Origin: Marchantia polymorpha subsp. ruderalis
Lineage: Eukaryota > Streptophyta > Marchantiopsida > Marchantiales > Marchantiaceae
Assembly: GCA_037833965.1 (NCBI GenBank)
Contig: AP031357.1
Coordinates: 9,444,001 to 9,508,000, forward strand
Reading direction: 5' to 3'
Length of the DNA stretch: 64,000 bases
Below are positions 10,653 to 19,485 of the stretch, piece after piece. Each line of letters begins with the position of its first letter. The stretch's first letter is position 1. A program made the position numbers and the translations under genes. Below the pieces are notes generated by a model, which was not told where the DNA came from, made no database searches, and was given only the letters and a program-made list of their open reading frames with translations.

Positions 10653-11462
10653 CACTCATAACTTTCTCAATTCGTAACGCCTTGAGTTGCTTCGGGTCTT
10701 GTTGGAAAGAGCTCGCAACGCTCGTTCTAACGAGCCCAAGAACTTGTGAAACGGATGAGAGATCACTGAGTTATGAGTGTCGGAAGTTACTGATGGGGGG
10801 CCTTCGGCGGTAGAGCGACTTTGGCGGTACGCCTTCGGCGGAAGAACCGCCGGAAGATGCGCCTTGGGCGGTAGACGCCTTCGGTCAACGCCTTCGGGTC
10901 AACGCCTTCGGCGATATGGGAGAGTGCATTCGGCGGAAGAGTGAAACCCTCATAACTTTCTCAATGCGCAACGCCTCGACTTGGTTAGGGTCTCGTTGGA
11001 AAGAGCTCGACGCGCTGATTTTAACGAGCCCAAGAACTCCACGAACGGAGGAGAATTCCGGGAGTTATGAAGGTCGCAAGATACTCAGCTTTCCGCCTGC
11101 GCACAGGCGAAGAAAGTTTTGTCCTATGCGCGGACGAAGGAAGTTCGCCTGCGCACAGGCGTTCGCCTGTGCACAGGCGCTTCGGCGTCGGCGGGAAATC
11201 CGCCTTGGGCCCTAGAAATGCGCCTTGTGAGGTAGAAAGTGTACGGCGCCTTCTGCGCCAGGTCAGCGCCGCGGACGGCCAGGTCATCGCCGCGGACGGA
11301 CTGTGGATAGGCGAACGCCTTCGGCGGAAGAGTAAAACCGACATAACTTTCTCAATTCTTAGCGGTTTGACTTGATTCAGGTCTCGTTGGAAAGAACTCG
11401 ACGAGCTGGTTCCAACGAGACCAAGATTCTTGAAACGGATAAGGCGTCAATGAGTTATGAGC
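10653..11462 (+). repeat. Three dyad-symmetric modules in A1 LTR
   Basis: Modules lie at about 10653-10779, 10949-11070 and 11340-11462. The third is the cleanest: inner stem GGTCTCGTTGGAA (11380-11392) pairs perfectly with TTCCAACGAGACC (11410-11422), and outer arms CATAACT (11342-11348) and AGTTATG (11453-11459) pair perfectly. The first has 11-bp outer arms, CACTCATAACT and AGTTATGAGTG. Confidence 0.85.
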
Positions 11463-11780
11463 GTCGAAAGCGGCTGTCATGGTTAGGCGTGAGGCCTTCG
11501 GCGTTAACAGTTAGAGGGGCCTTCGGCCCAAGGCGGCCTGCGAGTAGGCGGCTTGCGTGTAGGACGCGTGGGACCCACAGTCCTCGGATTTTGGAGAAAG
11601 AATTTTGGCCTAGGTTCAGAGATCTTGCGGGGCCCATATCTTTGCGATGGACGGTCGGATGGATCTGAAATTTTGTGGGGCCGTTGATCTCGGCCGGCCA
11701 CGCATGCCTGCAAATTTTCAACCTCAGATCTTGGATGATAAGGCGCTGGCGGCTCTGTACAGTAGGCTTAGGATTTAGAT

Positions 11781-11796
11781 TTAGGGTTAGGGTTAG
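11781..11796 (+). promoter_or_regulatory. Telo-box-like motif upstream of the A1 TATA box
   Basis: TTAGGGTTAGGGTTAG, inside a longer TTTAG-rich run, lies about 110 bp upstream of the TATA box. Its complement contains AACCCTAA, the core of the plant telo-box found in promoters. The reverse-oriented A1 LTR has the same motif near 32100-32120. Confidence 0.4.
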
Positions 11797-11905
11797 ATTT
11801 AGGTTGTAAGTTAGAGGGGAAGGCAGCCGCCGACTCCTCAGGTGTAGGATCTGTTGCGGCTCGCACCATGGTAGTGCAGTGTAGTGTTAGGTAGGACTTA
11901 GAAGG

Positions 11906-11934
11906 TATAAAATAGTTCCAGGCGTTTTGCCTGG
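11906..11934 (+). promoter_or_regulatory. A1 LTR TATA box and adjoining hairpin
   Basis: TATAAAA at 11906-11912 is followed by the hairpin CCAGGC-GTTTT-GCCTGG at 11918-11934. The same arrangement recurs at 36076-36104 (plus), 31970-31998 (minus) and, with a compensated pair, at 8608-8636 and 44208-44236. I infer that this is the core promoter marking the U3/R boundary; the transcription start is not determined. Confidence 0.65.
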
Positions 11935-12814
11935 GGTTCTTTCCCATCAGAAGTACAGATCAGGAACCCATTTCCTTTGCGTGTTTGTGTCCTTGAGTTC
12001 TGTCACCACGCACGAGGAGTTACAACTTAGCGTTCCGCATTTTGTAACTGAAGGCCTTCGGCCGAATGTTCAGAGCTAGTACATTGGTTAGAGACTTGAG
12101 TAGTTCGGAACTGCACCTGCGGGTGACTGCCGATGCTCAGAGCCAGTGACTAGTTAGATACTTGAAGAGTTTCGCCCCTGCACCTTCGAGTGTTTCTTTC
12201 TGATTGTACTCCCTTGGGATTTTTCCCCTGAATGCCAAAGTGAAGTTTTGCTACTTCGTGTAAGCCTTGGTTGTAAATTCAGGCTACGCTGCAGCAGGTG
12301 CCTTGAGGGTAACCCCTGTAGTATTTCTGGGAATGACAAGTGCCTGAGAATTCAAACTCTTCAATAGACTGTTGTTGTGTTACTGGAATGTTTCACAGTG
12401 AGTCCTTCAGTGCGGACCTGTGTTCTCTGCGCGTTTTGTGAGTTGAGAGTGTTGTTCACCGCGTATGAGTGACTTCGATCCGAAGTAGGCAGTCCAAACC
12501 GGGTTTCCTACACTAGCAGCAAGCTAGTGGAAGTGTTGTAAAAGCCGGAGTTGGAAGTCACTACCCGCAGCTTCGCCGAGTGTGCTCGCGAGAGACTTTC
12601 CCCCTGAAATCCTGAAGTAGAGGTCCTAACGGATCTCTGGGTTGTGTTTCTGTAGTTTCAGGTGTGTGTGTGTGTGTTACGCTGCACTGTGCGACCTCCG
12701 AGTGCGCTCCGAGTGGACACTTGCAGTATTTCTGGGAGTGACAGTTGCCTGAGAATTCAAACTCCTCAATAGTCTGTTAAAACGTGACACTTTGTACCCT
12801 GTGTGTTCCTCTGT

Positions 12815-12931
12815 GAACTACTCAAGTCTCAAGAACCAAACTTGGTGCTTACAGTTCTACTAGATATTCCTTGCACAGATCCGCCTCGTGAAGTAGAACC
12901 GACCGCCCGAGAACCGTCGACAGACACACCG
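12815..12931 (+). other. Leader between 5' LTR and gag, possible primer-binding site
   Basis: The sequence after the LTR homology ends is GAACTACTCAAGTCTCAAG, followed by a TGG-initiated stretch (TGGTGCTTACAG from 12843) that could be a primer-binding site because tRNAs end in CCA. I cannot assign a tRNA. The exact LTR end is unclear in this copy. Confidence 0.35.
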
Positions 12932-15493
12932 ATGGCGGACGGACAAGCCAATGTGCGGCTACCTCAGCCGATTACTAAACATTCCTACCCGAAGTACAAA
13001 GGGAGTGGGGATGACGACGATGCAGATTCATACATCAAGTTGTTCGAATCGGTGTCTATTGCCAATCGCGAGATCGCAGACGACGACCGACTAAGGATCT
13101 TTCCAAGCCTTCTGCGGAAGAAAGCGAGGAGTTGGTACAATCACGAGAGCATCGATCCGACTGGGTTGACAACATGGGCCCAGCTGAAGGAGAAGTTCCT
13201 TCGCCGCTTCCGCGAGCTCGGCTACGACAGCCGGGTTTTGACAAAGTTACGTAATTTGCAGCGAGAGAAGAAGAAGAGTCTGCGTGACTACACTGAGAGA
13301 TTTCTGAACCTCCTTGACAGAATACCGAAAACAGGACCAGGGTCCCCTTTCTCGGTACAACAAGCTGTGGATTGGTACGTGACCGGTTTAACTTGGGAGA
13401 TGGAGACTTTTTGCCGACGCAGCAAGTGCGACACTATTGAGGATGTGATTGCATCGGCAGAAGCCTTCGAAACTTCCACTCTCAACCGAAGAGGGAGAGA
13501 GAGACGGGAGTCGAAGGAGCGAAAACCGAAGGGAGGGCGAAGACGACGTAGAGGTACAACTCCGTCATCGGAGGAATCGTCTTCGGACGAGAACCGTTCC
13601 TCATCCGAAGAAGAGGAAACCTCATCGTCGGAGGAGGAGAAGAAGAGGAAGAAGCATGGGTCAGCGAAGAAAAAGGGCACCCGACGAGTGACTACGGACA
13701 GAGCGCCGGGAGACATAGCTTCGAAGATGGAGACCCTTGTGAAGGACTTCGCCGATCTCAAGGTTCAAGTGGTAGGCGGGCATGATCGCCGAAAATCACC
13801 CGGGAGAGTGCGGGCGAACTTATGGTGTACTACGTGCGGGGCGGTGGGACATGCAAACACCGAGTGCCTTACCACCCGTCCGTCATATCCAGTCAACGCA
13901 GTAGAGTGGGCACAACCGTACTATGGAGAGCACCCTCAGTACTATGGAGAGGCTAGCGAAGAGACAGCATACGCCGTCCAGTCGGTTCCTACCCCTCCTG
14001 CAGTTTCAGCAATGCAAGTCCCACGATATATTCCGGTGGATCGGGCCACTACAGTACCCGTGAGGCGGAGAGCACCTCCAGGGACGTTTGACCCACCGCC
14101 ACCGCGAGCTTGTTATAATTGCGGGGAAGTGGGGCACTTCTCACCGCAGTGTCCCCATCCAAAAAGGCGAAACGATTATGCTCCGACATGTAGTAATTGC
14201 AAGAAGATCGGGCATACTGCGCCAGAGTGTGATCAGCCACCAGTCCCTCGGCCAGCGGTACGATTTGTGAACACTCCTGCCAAGGAGGACGTCCAAGTTA
14301 ACCAGGTCGAAGTAGGTTCAGACGGGGATGACGAAGACGAAGAATGGCCGGCTGAAGAGGTTATGTGCGCACGGGTCGAAACTCGTAGTTCCAAGAAATC
14401 GAAGGAGCAAGAGCGTGACACTCGCAAGCACGAACGGAGAACCGACGACCGGACGGGAAAAGGGAAGGAGAAGACATCCAGCAAGTCCGACTTGCGACCT
14501 GCTCGGAAGTCTTCGGCTACGCGAGAGGCACCAGCAATGCGCCCCCAGACAGCAGTCGAGGACGAGCCAGTGCGCCTACTGAAACGGGACTATGCTCCGG
14601 ATATCCGCAACGAGGTAACCAACCTGTTGAAGGAAGCGATCCGCACTCAAAAGGACCCACCGCGGCCAGACTTGACATCCTCCCTTGGGGCGAAGTTGGC
14701 AGCCACCGTGGAACCTCGCAGAGCGTCGCCGACCCCGGCGACCCAACGCGCCCACTATGACTTGGTCGAAGATCTCGGGAGTCGAAAAGTGAACATCACG
14801 TTCAAGCAGCTCTTGGAGGACAATAAGACGTATCGGAGAATGTTGATGCTTTCGCTACGGCATCCGCGGAAGCCGCGCGCATCCACATCCTCTCAAGTAT
14901 ATCAAGTGGAGAGCGAAGACCAAGGGCCACCAAAGATCGATGTGGAAATAGCAGGGTGTTGTGTACGCAGGGTGCCAATCGACTCTGGATCAGGAGTCAA
15001 CATAATGACGGAGGATACAGCGAGAGCCTTGGGGTTCAGTCAATACGAACCCTCGAAGCGTGTGTTGAGATTAGCGGATCAGACGCGGAGAATGCCTGCA
15101 GGTATGCTGCGCAATGTCAAGACAATCATCGGGGGTGCGGACTTTCGGTTGACGTATATCATCCTTCAACCGATGATGAAGCAGGGCTATGACGTTCTGC
15201 TCGGGCGACCATGGCTATATGGCGCACAAGTCAGATGTGATTGGCGAAGGCATCGCCTTAAGTTTCCCCATCCTTTGGAACCGACCAAAACCATTACGGT
15301 GCCCTGGAATAGGGTCAGACACGAAGGAGAGACCCCATCGACAAGTGCAGGTTACACATCGGGCGAGGACAGTGAGTCGACCGCGCGATCGGATTCCAGT
15401 GGTACCGAATCCGATTATTTCGTGGGATTCGTTGCCTGCTGTTCGGTGGGAGAAGAAGAAGAGCCGGAAGCTATTCAGCCGGAAGACGAATAG
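12932..15493 (+). CDS. gag-pro: Gag-protease polyprotein of family A Ty3/Gypsy element
   Basis: I prefer the ATG at 12932 (MADGQANV) to the in-frame one at 12803, because 12803 lies in the LTR and upstream of the likely primer site. Length is 853 codons. In order: a retrotransposon Gag capsid-like domain (about residues 45-155, with KKARSWYNHES and EKFLRRFRELGY), a Ser/Glu then Lys-rich linker (about 205-260), three CCHC zinc knuckles (CTTCGAVGHANTEC about 298, CYNCGEVGHFSPQC about 394, CSNCKKIGHTAPEC about 419), a charged linker, and an aspartic protease with active-site IDSGSG (about 683). It ends at a UAG at 15491, in frame with pol. It should form the virus-like particle and process the polyprotein. 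The frame is uninterrupted, although the element is disrupted downstream. Confidence 0.9.
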   Translation: MADGQANVRLPQPITKHSYPKYKGSGDDDDADSYIKLFESVSIANREIADDDRLRIFPSLLRKKARSWYNHESIDPTGLTTWAQLKEKFLRRFRELGYDSRVLTKLRNLQREKKKSLRDYTERFLNLLDRIPKTGPGSPFSVQQAVDWYVTGLTWEMETFCRRSKCDTIEDVIASAEAFETSTLNRRGRERRESKERKPKGGRRRRRGTTPSSEESSSDENRSSSEEEETSSSEEEKKRKKHGSAKKKGTRRVTTDRAPGDIASKMETLVKDFADLKVQVVGGHDRRKSPGRVRANLWCTTCGAVGHANTECLTTRPSYPVNAVEWAQPYYGEHPQYYGEASEETAYAVQSVPTPPAVSAMQVPRYIPVDRATTVPVRRRAPPGTFDPPPPRACYNCGEVGHFSPQCPHPKRRNDYAPTCSNCKKIGHTAPECDQPPVPRPAVRFVNTPAKEDVQVNQVEVGSDGDDEDEEWPAEEVMCARVETRSSKKSKEQERDTRKHERRTDDRTGKGKEKTSSKSDLRPARKSSATREAPAMRPQTAVEDEPVRLLKRDYAPDIRNEVTNLLKEAIRTQKDPPRPDLTSSLGAKLAATVEPRRASPTPATQRAHYDLVEDLGSRKVNITFKQLLEDNKTYRRMLMLSLRHPRKPRASTSSQVYQVESEDQGPPKIDVEIAGCCVRRVPIDSGSGVNIMTEDTARALGFSQYEPSKRVLRLADQTRRMPAGMLRNVKTIIGGADFRLTYIILQPMMKQGYDVLLGRPWLYGAQVRCDWRRHRLKFPHPLEPTKTITVPWNRVRHEGETPSTSAGYTSGEDSESTARSDSSGTESDYFVGFVACCSVGEEEEPEAIQPEDE

Positions 15494-15499
15494 CAATTA
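15491..15499 (+). promoter_or_regulatory. Candidate stop-codon readthrough signal between gag-pro and pol
   Basis: The gag-pro stop is followed directly by CAA TTA, giving UAG CAA UUA. This matches the CAR-YYA context known to drive stop-codon readthrough in tobamovirus replicase. Gag-pro and pol are in the same frame, with no other stop between them and no ATG at the head of pol (the next in-frame codons are ACT GTG GGA). Readthrough would therefore yield a Gag-Pro-Pol fusion. I see no convincing downstream pseudoknot by eye. Confidence 0.75.
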
Positions 15500-17484
15500 A
15501 CTGTGGGACTGGGAAGGAGTGAGACGAGTCACACCGAGGGCATTGTCGACCCTAGTGACTGTCACGAAGTACAACTCAGTCCCGGCAAGCGCTTGAAGGT
15601 ATCAAGCGCAGTGAGAGGAGATGAGTTAAGGAAAGTACAGGCATTCCTTAGCCATTATGTCGACGTCTTCGCCTGGAAGATCGAAGACATGAAGGGGATA
15701 CCTGCACGGTATGGGGAACACCGTATCGATTTACTGGACGACTCAGTACCCATACGACAGCGCCAGTATCGCCTCAACCCAAAATACTCCTTGCTAGTTA
15801 AAGAGGAGATAGATAAGTACTTGAGCGCTGGTATTATTTACCCTGTGCTCAGCAGTGAGTGGGTGTCACCGATCGTTATCGTACCCAAGAAGTTGACGGG
15901 TAAGATACGAGTGTGTCAGGATTTCCGGAAGTTGAATGCAGCAACACGCAAGGATCATCACCCGTTACCATTCACGGATGCCATTCTAGACCATGTCGCA
16001 GGACATGAATGTTATAGCTTCCTGGATGGGTTCTCAGGTTACAATCAGGTGTCTATCCGTGAACAGGACAAGGATAAAACTACGTTCACAACCGACTGGG
16101 GAACTTACGCATACCACAAGATGCCCTTCGGTCTGTGCAACGCGCCTGCCACCTTTCAACGGATGATGACCAATATCTTTCAGGAACAACTGAGGAAGTT
16201 CCTGGAAATATTCATAGATGACTTCTGTGTCTTTGGGAAGCGGTCTGAACACCTAAGTCACTTGAAGCAGACCTTCGATAAATGTAGAGAGAGCAGTTTA
16301 TCACTGCATCCCGAGAAGTGCTTTTTCTTTATGACTAGTGGGATCTTGTTGGGTCATCGGGTCTCGGCAGACGGCATTGCGGTGGACATCGAGAAGGTCA
16401 AGGTTATACTCGAGCTTGAGCCACCCACGAATCTAAGAGAGCTGCGAGCATTCCTGGGTCATGTGGGCTACTACCGAAGATTCATACACCTGTATGCAAT
16501 ACTGGCGGCGGACCTGACCAAGTTGTTGAAGAAGGACGAGCCTTATGCTTGGGGTGCGAACCAGCAGTCAGCATTTGAGACTCTTAAAGCGAAACTCACG
16601 ACTGCTCCCGTACTAAGGAGTCCAGACTGGAATCGACCATTCCATGTTTACGTTGACACCTCGGCATTCGCCATCGGTGTAGTACTGAGTCAAAAGGATG
16701 ACAACAAAAAGGACTACCCGATCTACTTCGCGAGCCGACAGCTGTCTCTAGCAGAGCGGAAGTACACCACGACGGAGAGAGAAGCGTTGGGGATGGTGTA
16801 CTCCTGTAAAAAGTTCCGTCACTACCTAATCTGCTACGAGTTTGTGTTCCATGTGGACCACTACGCATTGCAACACCTAGTCAAGAAAGCCGACCTATCC
16901 GGTCGGATCGCCAGGTGGGTGTTGTTACTACAAGAGTTCACCTACACAGTCCAGACCAGGAAAGGGGTGCACCACGAAAATGCGGATTACTTGTCCCGAT
17001 TATGGACCCAGCCGACAGAGGAGGAATTGGTGGACGATTTTCCAGATGAAGAGTTATTTCAGTTGTCTGCAGGACATGAGTCCCGCTATGCCGACCTGTA
17101 TCGATATCTGCTAACCCTCCAGTGCCCCGAAGGCATGGATTTGGAACAGCGAACTGTCTTTATTCATAAGGCAGGCCCGTACCAACTCCAGCAGGGGGTT
17201 TTGTTCAAGAAGATGGCGGATGAGCGCTTATGCAGATGCCTGGAGGAATCAGAGGTACCAAGAATAGTGAGTGCGATGCATACCGAGGAGGCGGGTGGAC
17301 ACTATGCCACCAGGAACACGGTCACAAAGATCCTAAATGCGGGGTATTGGTGGCCGACCATGTTTAAGGATGTTCTCGATTACATCCGCAAGTGCGACAG
17401 TTGCCAGAGGACGGGGAGACCGACGCCTACAACACGCTGGCCCCTGACTCCCATCATGCCTCTAGCACCTTTCGAAAAATGGGG
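15494..17484 (+). pseudogene. pol: Family A pol, first part: RT, RNase H, integrase zinc finger (split by insertion)
   Basis: Open from the codon after the gag-pro UAG. RT motifs: SEWVSPIVIVPKK, RVCQDFRKLNA, LDGFSGYNQV, MPFGLCNAPATFQRMM and the catalytic IFIDDF (about residue 238). RNase H: FHVYVDTSAFAIG, TTEREALGMVYSCKKF, HVDHYALQHL. Integrase zinc finger: H-T-E-E-A-G-G-H then CDSCQ. The frame is cut at the WG of the integrase core (EKWG, 17478-17484) by the C element and resumes at 27592. The target duplication TGGGG is exact and the frame is kept, so the break looks recent. Translation running into the inserted LTR ends at 17599. Confidence 0.9.
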
Positions 17485-19428
17485 TGTGAGCCAAACCTTC
17501 CCACCCTTCAGCGTTTGTAGTCCGGGTGGGGGTTCGAACTCCCATAATCTAACTTCTCTGATTGCAAGCCATGTACTCAAAGTGTATTCAGGACAATGAG
17601 ATCATAAACACTTGCTCCTTCACAGACAAATTATCCAGAACTGAAAATAATAACCTTGCTGTCTACTATTTTCGCAAGAGCATCAGACAAGCTCTTTGTT
17701 ACATAAAGATCTAACCCAACTCTGGGTGACTTCCTCAATACTACAGCCGCTGTGGGCTTTCCTAGATACCAGTCCCACTCCCAATTCCTACTCAGAGTTC
17801 AATGTCGACTTCTCAGCTCCCACCTTCAGACCCCACCAGATTCTCTCTCGGATTCAACTCTCACTTTTCAAGTTCAAATTCAGATCCCGACTGTCAGATT
17901 TCAGTCTCAGATTTCACTTCACTCACATCTCCCACTCTCAGGTCTTCCACTCAGATCTCAGCTCCCACTCACAGATTACACTTCAATCTCAGATCCCACT
18001 CTCAGGTCTTCCACTCTGATCTCAGCTCCCAGGCCGAGCACACCACTTCCGTCTCCACACACACACACCACCAGCTCTCGCACACTGGTACACTACAAGC
18101 TCTCGCACACAAGGCCGAACACACCACCAGGTCTCAGCTCCCAAGCCGAACACACCACTTCGAAGTCCAAGGCCGAGACACCCACAGCCCGCCTGCATGC
18201 CCCACTCGCAATGATGGATAGCTGCCTGCTCCCCCTGCGCGACTACACGCCGCCGCCGCCGCCACACCTGTACATTCTACAACCTGGCCACCCGATATCC
18301 GCCGGAGGGGATCTTCTTCCGAGCACCGCCGAAAGCATCCACCCGCAGAAGACGCACGACCACACCTTTGCTTATCCATAACAGTCACTCCCGACACCCA
18401 TAACTCACAGACCCTAGCTCTGTTTCACAAGTTCGTGGGCTCGTTGGAACGAGCAGGTTGAGCTCTTTCCAACGAGACCCTAACTGAGTCAAACCGTTAC
18501 GAATTGCGAAAGTTATGCTGGTTTTACCCTTCGCCAAAGGCACACCGCCGAAGGCATGTTACCTGTTATCGCCGAAGGCGCCGGCACGAAGTTCGCGGAC
18601 GGCGAGTTCTCCGGCCGCGAGTGCTCCGGCCGCGAGTTCGCCGACCGCGATGTCTTCCAGTTCGATGTCTTCCGGTTCGATGTTGTTCTACCCTATCCGC
18701 CGCTTTCGACGCTCATAACTCAGTGACGCCTTATCCGTTTGAAGAGTTCTTGGTCTCGTTGGAACGAGCGTCGCGAGCTCTTTCCAACAAGACCCTAATC
18801 AAATCAAACCGTTAACAAATGAAAAAGATATGCCGAGTTTACTGTTTCGCCGATGGCCCTTGCACGATGTTCACCGGCTCGGAGTTCGCCGACCCCGAGT
18901 TCGCCGAAGGCCTGCTCGCAGTTGTCGCGAAGTCGTCCGAAGCCGGAGATGTTCGCAGCCGGAGACGTTCGCAGCCGGAGACGTTCGCAGCCGGAGACGT
19001 CCGGAGACGTCCGGAGCCGAAGACGTTCGCAGCCGGACTTGCCTCAACCCTTCCCATCAGTAACTTCCGACACTCACAACTCAGTGATTCCTCATCCGTT
19101 TGAAGAGTTCTTGGTCTCATTGGAACGAGCGTTGCGAGCTCTTTCCAAGGAGACACTAACTGAGTCAAGGAGTCACACATTGAAAACGTTATGAGGGTTT
19201 CACAGTTTCGCCGAAGGCCTTTCCCCGAAGGAACTTCACCAAAGGCTCTTCGCCGGAGACCCTGCCCTGAAAGCCCCGTTCCGGACCCTTGCCTACTAGC
19301 TATTACACCAACTCCTAATCTTACCAAAACTTCCAGAAAACTCCGAGCATAATTTTGCAAGAGCTTAAATCTAAAACTTTAACTCTCACAAGGTTAAAAA
19401 GACATGTGAGCACAATTTTGTGCTCACA
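17485..19428 (-). repeat. 3' LTR of the intact C element
   Basis: 1944 bp, ending (minus sense) GGCTCACA at 17485 and beginning with the terminal palindrome at 19428. Dyad modules lie at about 18397-18517, 18711-18832 and 19071-19194. The stretch between the ORF stop and the LTR (19429-19485) has no polypurine tract; it reads GGTCGCCAATGA just before the LTR in the element's sense. Confidence 0.9.
18397..19194 (-). repeat. Three dyad-symmetric modules (C 3' LTR)
   Basis: Positions are given with the LTR. Inner stems read CTCGTTGGAA-type against TTCCAACGAG with GAGCTC in the loop. The third has a mismatch (CTCCTTGGAA in element sense), as in the other C copies. Confidence 0.8.
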
Positions 19429-19485
19429 TCATTGGCGACCATCAGGGGAAGATTCCAGAATCCTAGCTCTGCAGGTTAGACAGCT

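Larger units (their letters stand above)
10445..12814 (+). repeat. A1-type 5' LTR of the family A element
   Basis: It begins TGTGGTAACCCAC at 10445, left-flanked by CTTGC. U3 carries three dyad modules and CGCCTGTGCACAGGCG palindromes, but no ORF. A TATA box lies at 11906, followed by R/U5. Homology to the A1 LTR at 31029-34184 stops at 12814 (CCTCTGT). The last 60 bp or so of U5 present in other copies (to TTATTACA) are replaced by a different sequence leading into gag. Relative to 31029-34184, roughly 0.6 kb of U3 (the counterpart of about 32400-33000) is also absent. Confidence 0.75.

Noticed and set aside
17752..18381. 209- and 139-codon plus ORFs in the C LTR (repeated at 25853-26539)
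   Set aside because: Ser/Pro/His-rich translations of a simple-sequence LTR region, on the antisense strand of the element, broken by a one-base indel between the two LTRs.
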